In this document: piece by piece, positions 8,212-16,424 of the stretch | Layout of the letters: the number at the start of each line of letters is the position of its first letter | Numbering within the stretch: the stretch's first letter is position 1 | Assembly (NCBI RefSeq): GCF_006385255.1 | Contig: NZ_VFJE01000056.1 | Location: 930,001 to 994,000, forward strand | Direction of reading: 5' to 3' | Length of the DNA: 64,000 nt | Source: Flavobacterium microcysteis | GTDB taxonomy: Bacteria; Bacteroidota; Bacteroidia; Flavobacteriales; Flavobacteriaceae | Translations under genes and position numbers: made by a program | The notes under the pieces: model-generated | What the model was told of the DNA's origin: nothing | Seen by the model: the letters and a program-made list of their open reading frames with translations, nothing else | The model's database searches: none

Positions 8212-9159
8212 ATGTCTGATACAATTGAAAAAATAAAATGTTTGATTATAGGCTCTGGGCCTGCTGGATATACTGCTGCAATTTATGCCGCCCGTGCGGA
8301 TATGAAACCTGTTATGTATACCGGTATGGAACCAGGAGGACAATTAACCACCACGACAGAAGTTGATAATTTTCCAGGTTATCCGGAAGGTATTGACGGA
8401 CCAACGATGATGATACAATTACAACAGCAGGCGGAACGTTTCGGAACAGAAGTTAGAATCGGGATGGCAACTGCTGTCGAATTTTCAAAAGAAAAAGGTG
8501 GCTGGCATAAAATTACGGTTGATGGAAACAAGGAAGTTCTTGCTCAAACCGTAATTATTTCTACCGGAGCTACAGCTAAATATCTTGGATTGCCAAGCGA
8601 ACAAAAATTACGTGGTGGTGGAGTTTCTGCCTGTGCGGTTTGCGACGGGTTTTTCTACAGAAACCAGGATGTGGCCATTGTTGGAGCGGGAGATACTGCA
8701 GCGGAAGAAGCAACCTATCTTGCCAATATTTGCAAAAGCGTAACCATGTTGGTTAGAAAAGATGTAATGAGAGCTTCTAAAGCAATGCAACACCGTGTTG
8801 AAAATACGCCAAACCTAAAAGTACTTTTTAATACAGAAGTAGAAGAGGTAGTAGGAGATCAGGTAGTAGAAGGTCTAAGGATGATCAACAATGCAACGGG
8901 TGAGAAATCTGAAATTGCGATTACAGGATTGTTTATTGCGATAGGGCATAAGCCAAACACAGATATCTTTAAAGGACAGTTGGATATGGATGAAACCGGA
9001 TATTTGATCACGCCTGGAAAAACAACCAAAACAAACCTTCCAGGAGTTTTTGCTGCGGGCGATGTTCAGGATAAGGATTACCGTCAGGCAATTACAGCTG
9101 CCGGTTCAGGCTGTATGGCTGCTTTGGATGCTGAGCGTTACTTGGCAACATTACACTAA
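8212..9159 (+). CDS. trxB: thioredoxin-disulfide reductase
   Basis: 315 residues from the ATG at 8212. An N-terminal FAD-binding GSGPAGYTAA motif lies at residues 14-23, the redox-active Cys141-Ala-Val-Cys144-Asp motif in the NADPH domain, the GAGDTAAEEA NADPH-binding motif follows, and the C-terminal FAD motif GVFAAGDVQDKDYRQ closes the protein. All are standard for low-molecular-weight TrxR, which passes electrons from NADPH to thioredoxin in the cytoplasm. The gene is monocistronic, with its own TAnnTTTG promoter and a terminator at 9178-9209. It lies just outside the suspected island and is a core gene. Confidence 0.97.
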   Translation: MSDTIEKIKCLIIGSGPAGYTAAIYAARADMKPVMYTGMEPGGQLTTTTEVDNFPGYPEGIDGPTMMIQLQQQAERFGTEVRIGMATAVEFSKEKGGWHKITVDGNKEVLAQTVIISTGATAKYLGLPSEQKLRGGGVSACAVCDGFFYRNQDVAIVGAGDTAAEEATYLANICKSVTMLVRKDVMRASKAMQHRVENTPNLKVLFNTEVEEVVGDQVVEGLRMINNATGEKSEIAITGLFIAIGHKPNTDIFKGQLDMDETGYLITPGKTTKTNLPGVFAAGDVQDKDYRQAITAAGSGCMAALDAERYLATLH

Positions 9160-9177
9160 TCTAAGAAATTATACTAT

Positions 9178-9209
9178 AAAAAAATCCCAGGCATTGCTTG
9201 GGATTTTTT
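9178..9209. terminator. bidirectional terminator after trxB
   Basis: AAATCCCA and TGGGATTT arms flanked by A7 and T6 runs lie between convergent trxB and the DUF2807 gene. Confidence 0.8.
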
Positions 9210-9232
9210 GTTTATGATTGTTGTTGATTAAA

Positions 9233-10066
9233 CTATTTGATTGGCTTTTTCATAAGCACTGCACTGTCGGTAAAATTTTTGATTTCAATTTTTTGGTCGC
9301 CATACAATTGCAATTCTGATTTACCACCAGCTTCTATTATAGCTTTTACGCTCACCTGAATGCTTCCGTTAGCATAAGCTTCGGTAGTAATTTCTGCATT
9401 TTTAGCATTTAGGTTCTTTCCCGTAAAATTAGAATTGTTGTCCAGACGTAATTTTAAATCTACAATATCACCTTCAATAACAGCTGTTGCTTTTTGGTAC
9501 ATATCAAATTTTAAAGATTCTGAAGAAATCAGGGCTTTCATATTGGCGTTCTTGCTCAATTCAACTGCCGCTGTTTCCGATTTTACATTCAGTTCTATTT
9601 TGGATTTGTCATTAGCAAAAATTGTAAACCAACGCGACTTGACATTTAAAAATAGTTTTGTATAGTCGAAGGTCTTGAATGTGATATTATCCAGTTCAAT
9701 ATCGGAAAGGGCATTGATAGTTGATTCGTTTTTTGCGGTTACCATTTTAAAATCATCCGTATACGTTACTTTGACACTTAGTTTTTTATAACTGGTTACA
9801 TTTTTTGTAGTAGTCAAACGTAAAACCCCACCATTAAGGCTGGATTCGATAATTTCATGAAGGTTTTCATCAGCTTCAATTTCCAAGGCATTATTGTCTC
9901 CTTTTACAAGGAAAATTTCAATATTGTCTTCTACTTCTAGGTTTTCAAAACTTTGGATTTCTCGAGGCGCTATGGTAACGATTTTGGTGCCTTTTATTTT
10001 TTCCTTGCTTTGCGAAAAGGAAACGGCTGTTGTCAAAATGACGGCAAATAGGATAAGTCTTCTCAT
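9233..10066 (-). CDS. DUF2807 (head GIN domain) exported protein
   Basis: 277 residues with a signal peptide (MRRLILFAVILTTAVSFSQS) and no lipobox. The body is an extended right-handed beta-helix-like series of short strands, starting with the family pattern 'F..LEVEDNIEIFLVKGD' at about residues 40-60 and ADENLHEII at about 66-74. DUF2807 proteins are called putative autotransporter adhesins in Pfam, but no transport or adhesion activity is proven. A minus-strand -7 element (TATATTTG, 10089-10096) lies just upstream, so it is transcribed apart from the lipoprotein paralogue at 10217-10930, which ends in its own terminator. Confidence 0.88.
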   Translation of the reverse strand: MRRLILFAVILTTAVSFSQSKEKIKGTKIVTIAPREIQSFENLEVEDNIEIFLVKGDNNALEIEADENLHEIIESSLNGGVLRLTTTKNVTSYKKLSVKVTYTDDFKMVTAKNESTINALSDIELDNITFKTFDYTKLFLNVKSRWFTIFANDKSKIELNVKSETAAVELSKNANMKALISSESLKFDMYQKATAVIEGDIVDLKLRLDNNSNFTGKNLNAKNAEITTEAYANGSIQVSVKAIIEAGGKSELQLYGDQKIEIKNFTDSAVLMKKPIK

Positions 10067-10088
10067 TATAATGTAGGGATTGTTTTCA

Positions 10089-10096
10089 CAAATATA
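10089..10096 (-). promoter_or_regulatory. -7 element for DUF2807 gene
   Basis: CAAATATA on the plus strand reads TATATTTG on the minus strand, an exact TAnnTTTG, 22 bases before the start at 10066. I see no clear -33 TTTG. Confidence 0.5.
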
Positions 10097-10183
10097 AATA
10101 AAGATTGCTAACGTTTTATGGGAGGATGAATTTTTAGGATTCTGACTTTTCTATCTACGGATAGCTAGACTTGGAAACAAAAA

Positions 10184-10210
10184 AAATCCCGATAATTTCT
10201 ATCGGGATTT
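10184..10210 (-). terminator. terminator of the PadR-PspC-DUF2807 operon
   Basis: An 11-bp perfect stem (AAATCCCGATA / TATCGGGATTT, 5-base loop) is followed by a T8 run on the minus strand, 6 bases past the DUF2807 lipoprotein stop. Confidence 0.85.
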
Positions 10211-10216
10211 ATAGTG

Positions 10217-10930
10217 TTAATATTTGCTGATGCTGCCACCAGAGTCGGCATTTTGTTTTAGGAACTTCCTAGGTGTATTGTTGTAGTTTACTTGTCCGCC
10301 ACTGCTTGCTTCGGCATCCAATGTCAGAATAGGATGAGCGCTAATTGTAGCTGCACTGGAAGCATTGGCCATAACGTCATTTGCTAACAATTCATCGGCG
10401 TCAATTTCACTGGCGCTTGAAGATTCCGCTTTAAATCGTAATGCTTTACCTTTTAGATCTACGGAGCTGGCACTGTCGCTATTGCAGATAAGTTCGTCTG
10501 CTTCGATATTAATGTCAATTCCAGAGGCGCTGCTTGCTTCGACTAATAGTCTTTCAGTTATTAGTGTGCCTGTACTTGTAATTTTAGCAGCACTAGAGGC
10601 TTCAAGGCTTTCAATTACCGGCATTTTTACTCTGATCTTTCTGGCATCAATATTTCTAAAGCTATTGGCATCTGTTTCAATATGGAGTATTCCGTTTTCA
10701 ACTCTTGTTGTAATATGCGAAAGTAAATTTTCGTCTGCTTCAACAACTACCTGATAGGCATCACCTTGTTCTATTTCAACTTCAAGGGCATTGCTTACGT
10801 TGATTCCTTTGAAATCGGTTACATTTCGAGTTTCTACCCTAACATTTCCACTGCCGGTTATTGTTCTTTCATTTGTGTACCGGCAAGAAGAAAAGAACAG
10901 GGCAAATAGAAGGGCTATAATTAATTTCAT
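10217..10930 (-). CDS. DUF2807 (head GIN domain) lipoprotein
   Basis: 237 residues from the ATG at 10930, chosen because it starts a clean lipoprotein signal (MKLIIALLF, then FFSSC lipobox with Cys about residue 16); the longer in-frame ATG at 10954 is possible. The mature part follows the head-GIN pattern: F.GINVSNALEVEIEQGD, then ADENLL, then Ser/Ala-rich strands (EASSAA, ASSASG, NSDSASS) expected of a beta-helix. It is the last gene of the PadR-PspC operon, 26 bases after the PspC stop. Function is unknown; genomic pairing of GIN proteins with PspC points to the envelope. Confidence 0.88.
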   Translation of the reverse strand: MKLIIALLFALFFSSCRYTNERTITGSGNVRVETRNVTDFKGINVSNALEVEIEQGDAYQVVVEADENLLSHITTRVENGILHIETDANSFRNIDARKIRVKMPVIESLEASSAAKITSTGTLITERLLVEASSASGIDINIEADELICNSDSASSVDLKGKALRFKAESSSASEIDADELLANDVMANASSAATISAHPILTLDAEASSGGQVNYNNTPRKFLKQNADSGGSISKY

Positions 10931-10956
10931 GAAATAAATTATAATTCGAATCATAA

Positions 10957-12768
10957 TTAGTTGTTTTTAATGATTACTCCGTCTTTATCCATTTTTAAAC
11001 CTTTTGACTTAGCGCCTTGAGGTCCTTGTGTAGCTTCTTTTTTTATTTGTACGCCTTTATCATTAATTGTTACAGTTGTTGAAGAATTTTGGCCATTCTG
11101 TATGTTTTGGCGTTGCATTTCTTGCTCTACCTCAAGTCGAGCTTCTTGTTCCGCTTCTCTGGCTATCTGTTCTTCATCAACCCAGGCTTCTCCTTCAGCA
11201 AATCCATTTTCATCAGCACAATTTAGGCATTTTACTTGAGAAGATTGCATTTGGTAGATATAAATGTCAGAATCGAACCACAAATCAAAGAAGTTGTTGT
11301 CTGTATGATCGTAGTTTTGTACGCTCATATCTGGCTTGAAATACGTTCCTTCCGGAAGGTATAAGAAGATTTCTACTTTTTGATGACGGTATTTGTTTTT
11401 GATATCAGTAAGCAGGTAATTATCAAAAATTAACTCGTTTCCTTTGAATTTATAGTTGTAATCGATTTTTTCAGCTCTTTCTCTGGCTATAGCAAACGAC
11501 TTGCCTTCTGCTTTTTTCTCTATTTGGATGTAAGGTACTTTTTCATCAGTTTTTAAAATACGAAGAGTTACATTGTTGGAATAGATAACCATTGCTTTTG
11601 CAGAATCCTGTGTGAATAAGAAATCCTCTCTATCATAGATGTCTTTGGCAAAATAATCATTGTATGCAAATTTGATTTTCAACGTATCCTTCGGATTAAA
11701 GTCGATTTTCTGTTTTTGAACAACTTTGGCATCAAATGCTACTTCCGTTGCTTGCTGTAAGCCTAATGCGATTAAGGTTCCGATAGAGATAATCCAAAGT
11801 GCCAACAAGGTATATTTTGCAGGATTTCCGATGGATTTCATATTCGTGATCAATAATTTCAATCCTAATATTAAAAGGAAGAAGAAAGGAATTCCAACAG
11901 CTATCAGAATTAACATTCCTACAATCCAAAGAGGCACATCTGTAAAATTATCGATATAACTTTGCCAAGGGAAATTCACCATTGAAAAAGAACCTGCTGT
12001 AATAAATCCAATAATCAACGACCCAAGAGTTGCGGAAGCAATAACAACAAGTAGTGCTCCAATTACTTTTCCAAAGATGGAGAAGATTTTTAGTAAAACA
12101 TCGCTTAATCCGCTCCCGATTCTTTCTCCTGCATTTCTGGCCTGATTACCGATTTTATCGTAATCTACATTTTTGAATTTTTCAGAAAAAGTGTCGAACT
12201 CTTCACGAACCTTTTTTTCAATATTTGAAATCGTAACAGGCTCACCGGTCATTTCCAGTTTTTCAGTTGTAGTTGTTGCAGCTGGCATTAAAATCCACAA
12301 GATTACATAGATTAAAAAGCCGGTACCAAAACCTAAAAGTAAAATTACCATGATGATACGCAACCATAAAGGATCGATTCCGAGGTAATGTCCGAATCCG
12401 GCTAATACACCACCAACCATTGAATTGTCTTTGTCTCGGTATAATTTTTTACTTCTTCTGGTTGAAGAGCTATAATTATATGTTTGCTCTGCCGCCGCTT
12501 CATCGTCAATTCGGTAGTCTTCAGGTTGTCCCATTACCGTAATAATCTCCTCTACATCTTTAAGACCTACGACTTGTTTTTCGCCACGGTTTTTTTCGGT
12601 AAGCAATTCAGCAATTCGCATTTCGATATCTTTCATTATCTCGTCTTTTCCAGTCGAATTTGATAAGGAACGCTTTACGGCTTCGAAATAGCGATTTAAT
12701 TTTTGATATGCATCTTCATCAATGTGGAAGAACATACCTCCTAAGTTAATATTTACTGTTTTGTTCAT
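10957..12768 (-). CDS. PspC domain envelope-stress membrane protein
   Basis: 603 residues. Residues 1-100 form a charged soluble head with a MRIAELL-type helix. Residues about 108-165 are a PspC domain (KKLYRDKDNSMVGGVLAGF, GIDPLWLRI, then a membrane helix ending WILMPA). Three or four further helices lie between about 225 and 345, and the last 250 residues are a soluble, probably periplasmic, beta-rich region ending in a Gln/Glu coil. PspC proteins sense membrane stress in enterobacteria; the large C-terminal part is typical of Bacteroidota versions and unassigned. The PadR start-stop gap is 5 bases, so PadR probably controls it. Confidence 0.9.
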   Translation of the reverse strand: MNKTVNINLGGMFFHIDEDAYQKLNRYFEAVKRSLSNSTGKDEIMKDIEMRIAELLTEKNRGEKQVVGLKDVEEIITVMGQPEDYRIDDEAAAEQTYNYSSSTRRSKKLYRDKDNSMVGGVLAGFGHYLGIDPLWLRIIMVILLLGFGTGFLIYVILWILMPAATTTTEKLEMTGEPVTISNIEKKVREEFDTFSEKFKNVDYDKIGNQARNAGERIGSGLSDVLLKIFSIFGKVIGALLVVIASATLGSLIIGFITAGSFSMVNFPWQSYIDNFTDVPLWIVGMLILIAVGIPFFFLLILGLKLLITNMKSIGNPAKYTLLALWIISIGTLIALGLQQATEVAFDAKVVQKQKIDFNPKDTLKIKFAYNDYFAKDIYDREDFLFTQDSAKAMVIYSNNVTLRILKTDEKVPYIQIEKKAEGKSFAIARERAEKIDYNYKFKGNELIFDNYLLTDIKNKYRHQKVEIFLYLPEGTYFKPDMSVQNYDHTDNNFFDLWFDSDIYIYQMQSSQVKCLNCADENGFAEGEAWVDEEQIAREAEQEARLEVEQEMQRQNIQNGQNSSTTVTINDKGVQIKKEATQGPQGAKSKGLKMDKDGVIIKNN

Positions 12769-12773
12769 GATGA

Positions 12774-13103
12774 TTATTTTTGGCTGGTTATAATGTTTAC
12801 GGCATCAGACAATTCCGTCCATGTGCCATTTAATTCTTTTAAAAATTGTTTTCCTAATTCGGTCAGACCATAATATTTTCTTGGCGGTCCCGAAGTCGAT
12901 TCTTCCCAACGGTAGTTAAGAAGTCCATCATTTTTTAATCTGGTTAGTAGCGGATAAACGGTTCCTTCTACAACTAGCAATTTAGCATTTTTTAGAGTAT
13001 CAAGTATTTCTGAAGTATAAGCATCCTTTTCTTTTAAGACGGATAAGATACAGAACTCTAACACTCCTTTGCGCATCTGGGCTTTAGTGTTTTCAATGTT
13101 CAT
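12774..13103 (-). CDS. PadR family transcriptional regulator
   Basis: 109 residues. The winged helix covers residues 10-85: ENTKAQMRKGVLEFCILSVL opening, AYTSEILDTL recognition region, VEGTVYPLLTRLKNDGLL and the GPPRKYYGLTELGKQFL wing, all diagnostic of PadR. The C-terminal helix for dimerisation is short, which places it in PadR subfamily 2. It directly precedes the PspC gene and is most likely an autoregulated repressor of the PspC-DUF2807 operon, relieved by an envelope or small-molecule signal (inference from PadR biology). Confidence 0.93.
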   Translation of the reverse strand: MNIENTKAQMRKGVLEFCILSVLKEKDAYTSEILDTLKNAKLLVVEGTVYPLLTRLKNDGLLNYRWEESTSGPPRKYYGLTELGKQFLKELNGTWTELSDAVNIITSQK

Positions 13104-13145
13104 ATATGTGCTTTTAAAATTTTAATTAATTGTGTTTTTTGAATT

Positions 13146-13922
13146 TTATTCAGGGCTATTCCATGTAATAGCTGTGGATTTGCTCATATTGACGATAACA
13201 AAAGATTCGCTATCAGTTTTCAAATTTTCTGGTTTTCCAAAAAAAGTAATTGATGAAGCATCCGTGGCTTTTGCAATCTTTTCTTTTGCATTTAGCAAGG
13301 CAGATGATTTTGTACCTGCTGTTGCTACCATCTTGTCCACAAAGAAATTTTTAGCATTGCAATAAGCACCCGTGTTTGTAGTGATTGTTGCATTTTTTGC
13401 TTTTCCTGTGAGGCTTACTGTTGCTCCGCTTTTAAAATTACCTTTAAAAATGTCGGTTTCAAATTTTCCACTGAAAAGAGAACCTGAACTAACTTTTACT
13501 GTAACCTTTGAATTTGGCAGGACAGTTCCTCTGAAATAAGAGCCCGATAAAATTTCGATTTCAATATCGTCTGCGGCCACTGGTCTGTCAAAATATAATT
13601 TTGATTTTGATGAAGCTTTAAACGAATTGACATTTTTAGCGGCTACGAAAACTTTTGAAATGCCTTCACTTTGTTTTTTGTTTCTTTTTGCATGATAAAT
13701 TCTTAATGTTTTTCCATCTGTTTCAGTAATGATAGACTCAAGTCCATCTTTGCTGTCTCCTTCTACTCGTATTGAATTTTCGTCACTTTCCATATACGTT
13801 AATTCAATTCCTGATTCTACTTCTATTTTTGAAAAATCATTGACTTTTCTGTTTTCTGATACTTGGGCAAAGCCTGTTAAAGCGACTAGTGCCATTGCTG
13901 TTGTGATGATGAATTTTAACAT
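13146..13922 (-). CDS. DUF2807 (head GIN domain) exported protein
   Basis: 258 residues with a signal peptide (MLKFIITTAMALVALTGFAQ). The mature protein shows the GIN pattern (NDFSKIEVESGIELTYMESD, then RVEGDSKDGLESII) and successive short strands. This is the third DUF2807 protein within 5 kb. It lies between the DUF4870 gene upstream and PadR downstream on the same strand; gaps of 42 and about 100 bases allow a single transcript from 14566 to 10217, but internal promoters cannot be excluded. Confidence 0.87.
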   Translation of the reverse strand: MLKFIITTAMALVALTGFAQVSENRKVNDFSKIEVESGIELTYMESDENSIRVEGDSKDGLESIITETDGKTLRIYHAKRNKKQSEGISKVFVAAKNVNSFKASSKSKLYFDRPVAADDIEIEILSGSYFRGTVLPNSKVTVKVSSGSLFSGKFETDIFKGNFKSGATVSLTGKAKNATITTNTGAYCNAKNFFVDKMVATAGTKSSALLNAKEKIAKATDASSITFFGKPENLKTDSESFVIVNMSKSTAITWNSPE

Positions 13923-13937
13923 AACTGTTCGTTTTTT

Positions 13938-13970
13938 GATTGATGATTGATCGATGATTGATTGATGATG
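13938..13970. repeat. GATT/GATG simple repeat, shared with 14043-14064
   Basis: A 33-base run of GATTGAT/GATGATT units sits in the gap upstream of the DUF2807 gene. The 17-mer GATGATTGATTGATGAT at 13953-13969 recurs identically at 14047-14063, inside the C-terminal codons of the DUF4870 gene. Confidence 0.7.
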
Positions 13971-14023
13971 ACGGTAGGGTGATTAGTCCTGATATTTTAT
14001 AATTCTTTCATGGCTTTGGATTA

Positions 14024-14566
14024 CTAAACTGTTTCGCTTTCTGATTGATGATTGATTGATGATTCGTTTTCTTCTGAAATTTCAGCTTTGTTTTCTTCTT
14101 TTTTCGGTGTCTTAAGAAAGTTGATGGTCAATGGATACTTATAGAGTTCTCCGTTTGCAGCTTTGATTGAAGCGTAAATTATTAAGAAGAATTCGGCAAC
14201 TTTTAATGTGAAGAAAAGCACAGCTGCTGTTATCCCTATAATTACCATTCCTGTAATATGTTCAAGATGGAAATTCTCGATTATAAAATCATCGTCATGG
14301 ATAATTGCATTTATAGGCATGTTTTTGAAAATAGTGACGATGAAAATCGGTATAGCAATCAGGCACAGAATTAATGAATACAAAAGAAGGCTAAGTTGAA
14401 AATTGATGGCTTGCTTTCCATGATGATCAATATATTCTGAATCTTTTTTACTCGCTCCCCAGATAATTATCGGAAAGATGTAATTCCCGAAAGGGATGAA
14501 ATATTGTGTCAATGTACTTAAGTGTACAAAGGCGCTGGTCGTTTTTTGATTTGATGATGTTTCCAT
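14024..14566 (-). CDS. DUF4870 domain membrane protein
   Basis: 180 residues. The opening (FVHLSTLTQYFIPFGNYIFPI, then SEYIDHHGKQAINFQ at about 40-54) is the DUF4870/Tic20-like signature, followed by three or four membrane helices to about residue 145 and a charged cytoplasmic tail. The last twelve codons are encoded by a GATT simple repeat that also occurs just downstream, so the extreme C-terminus may be variable. A -7 element (TATATTTG, 14595-14602) precedes it. It is probably the first gene of the envelope cluster. Function is unknown. Confidence 0.85.
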   Translation of the reverse strand: METSSNQKTTSAFVHLSTLTQYFIPFGNYIFPIIIWGASKKDSEYIDHHGKQAINFQLSLLLYSLILCLIAIPIFIVTIFKNMPINAIIHDDDFIIENFHLEHITGMVIIGITAAVLFFTLKVAEFFLIIYASIKAANGELYKYPLTINFLKTPKKEENKAEISEENESSINHQSESETV

Positions 14567-14594
14567 GATTAAAAGTGTATAATAATATCCTATG

Positions 14595-14602
14595 CAAATA
14601 TA
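14595..14602 (-). promoter_or_regulatory. -7 element for DUF4870 gene
   Basis: CAAATATA on plus is TATATTTG on minus, 28 bases before the start; no clear -33 partner. Confidence 0.5.
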
Positions 14603-14820
14603 TGGCTAAAAGACAGTATCTTGTTTTACATAGTACTGATATTTAACAAAAAATTAACAAATTAAAATTTAGTGAGATAATGTTAAATTGCTGATTATTA
14701 ATGTTTAATGTGTTTTTTGTCTTTTATCTCTCATCTATTCTCTCTTTTCTATTTTTTTCTTTTTCAACCTCTTTTCCTTCAAATCAATTAATATTTACTA
14801 TATTTCAAAAAAATAAACAG

Positions 14821-15273
14821 ATGGAATTTACGGCCGGAAAACTCAATAAATTTCTTTTTTTTAAGTTGCCTTCCGCTTTTTTTTGTGGTGTGAGGGTAAA
14901 GAAAATCGACTTAGAGCATTGTATCGTTACGGTAAAGCATCGCTGGATCAACCAAAATCCTTTTAATTCGATGTATTTTGCAGTTCAGGCTATGGCGGCA
15001 GAATTGTCTACCGGAGCCTTGGTTATGTATCATATAAAAAGAAGTAACAGGAAAATATCCATGCTGGTTGCGAATAACAAAGGAAATTTTACAAAAAAGG
15101 CAACCGGAAGGATTGTTTTTACCTGTAAAGACGGTCATCTGATTGAAGATGCAGTCAAACGCACCATCGAAACTGGAGAAGGGCAGACTTTCTGGATGAA
15201 ATCTATCGGAATGAATGAAAAAGGCGAGCAGGTTTCTGAAATGGATTTTGAATGGAGTATAAGGGTAAAATGA
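14821..15273 (+). CDS. DUF4442 (hotdog-fold thioesterase-like) protein
   Basis: 150 residues from the ATG at 14821. The 40 codons upstream back to 14701 are open but hydrophobic and low-complexity, so I do not include them. The sequence matches DUF4442: a short N-terminal helix, the RWINQNPFNSMYFAVQAMAAE segment (equivalent to the hotdog central helix, residues about 42-62), TGALVMYHI and a closing FEWSIRVK strand. The family resembles acyl-CoA thioesterases of the PaaI type, without proven substrates. It stands alone, divergent from the DUF4870 gene. Confidence 0.8.
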   Translation: MEFTAGKLNKFLFFKLPSAFFCGVRVKKIDLEHCIVTVKHRWINQNPFNSMYFAVQAMAAELSTGALVMYHIKRSNRKISMLVANNKGNFTKKATGRIVFTCKDGHLIEDAVKRTIETGEGQTFWMKSIGMNEKGEQVSEMDFEWSIRVK

Positions 15274-15366
15274 TCCGGGACAGTACTTTGCCGTTAAACC
15301 TACCTTAATTAACATTTTATTACGCCAATGCACTCGTAAATTTGACATATAGAAAATTTATATGCT

Positions 15367-16272
15367 ATGAAAATTTTGATTACAGGAGCGACGGGTCTGA
15401 TAGGAACAGAGTTAGTTTCCCTGTTATTGCAAAACGGAATCTCAATCCATTATCTGACCACTTCAAAAAAAGAAATTAAAAACGAACCCAATTACCAGGG
15501 CTTTTACTGGAATCCGCAACAAGGAATTATCGATGAAAATGCCTTATTGGGTGTAGATACTATTGTTCATTTAGCAGGAGCTTCTATTTCTATGCGATGG
15601 ACATCAAAAAACAAACAGGAAATAATTGAAAGCAGGACTTTATCCACCAATTTACTTTATAGGATATTGAAATCGCATCCGCATCAGGTCAAACATATCG
15701 TATCGGCATCAGCCATTGGGATTTATCCTGACAGTCTTACCGCTTTTTATACAGAAGATAACAAATCCGTTGACAATTCTTTTTTAGGACAAGTAGTCGC
15801 AAAATGGGAAGAAACTGTCGATAATTTCAAGAGATTAAATATAAAGGTCTGCAAAATCAGGACTGGTCTTGTTCTTTCCGAAAAAGGAGGCATGCTGAAA
15901 GAACTGCTTAAACCAATAAAAGTGGGAATGGGTTCTGCTTATGGCTCCGGAAAGCAATGGCAGTCCTGGATTCATATGTATGATTTGGCACATTTATATC
16001 ATTTTGCTATCCAAAACCAATGGGAAGGTGTTTATAATGCCACAGCTCCAAATCCTGTTGACAATCACGAATTGGTGAAAAAGATAGCGGCTATCCTGGA
16101 AAAGCCTTTTTTTATGCCCAACGTTCCGGAGTTTCTTCTCAAGGCACTTTTGGGTGAAATGTACATATTGCTGGTTTCAAGCCAGAATGTTAGTTCACAA
16201 AAAGCGCAGGACAATGGCTTTGTCTTTAAGTTTAGAACATTAGACAAGGCGCTCGATAATCTTTTGAGCTGA
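15367..16272 (+). CDS. TIGR01777 family NAD(P)-binding epimerase-like oxidoreductase
   Basis: 301 residues. The Rossmann opening MKILITGATGLIGTELVSLL, the WNPQQGIID strand, GVDTIVHLAGASIS and the KHIVSASAIGIYPD motif are those of the YfcH/SDR39U1 group. A GKQWQSWIHMYDL segment and the C-terminal DUF1731-like region (NVPEFLLKALLGEM to the end) complete it. Length matches the family (about 300). The substrate is unknown. It is followed by a large inverted repeat and a bidirectional terminator. Confidence 0.92.
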   Translation: MKILITGATGLIGTELVSLLLQNGISIHYLTTSKKEIKNEPNYQGFYWNPQQGIIDENALLGVDTIVHLAGASISMRWTSKNKQEIIESRTLSTNLLYRILKSHPHQVKHIVSASAIGIYPDSLTAFYTEDNKSVDNSFLGQVVAKWEETVDNFKRLNIKVCKIRTGLVLSEKGGMLKELLKPIKVGMGSAYGSGKQWQSWIHMYDLAHLYHFAIQNQWEGVYNATAPNPVDNHELVKKIAAILEKPFFMPNVPEFLLKALLGEMYILLVSSQNVSSQKAQDNGFVFKFRTLDKALDNLLS

Positions 16273-16303
16273 TATAAATCAATGAATAATCTCTCTATAT
16301 AAA

Positions 16304-16362
16304 CTTTGCGACTCTGCGTCTTTGCGTGAAATAATTGCTCGCAAAGACGCAGAGCCGCAAAG
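16304..16362. repeat. REP-like 23-bp inverted repeat (CTTTGCG...CGCAAAG)
   Basis: Arms at 16304-16326 and 16340-16362 pair at 22 of 23 positions around a 13-base loop. The core words TCTTTGCG and CGCAAAGA belong to a palindromic repeat type I recall in many Bacteroidota genomes. It lies between convergent genes, before a separate terminator. Confidence 0.8.
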
Positions 16363-16373
16363 CTACCTAAAAT

Positions 16374-16409
16374 AAAAAGAGCCCCATTTCAACAAATGGA
16401 GCTCTTTTT
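16374..16409. terminator. bidirectional terminator
   Basis: A 16-bp stem with one mismatch (AAAAAGAGCCCCATTT / AAATGGAGCTCTTTTT, 4-base loop) between the convergent epimerase and YceI genes. Confidence 0.85.
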
Positions 16410-16424
16410 GGGGTGAATTAACAA

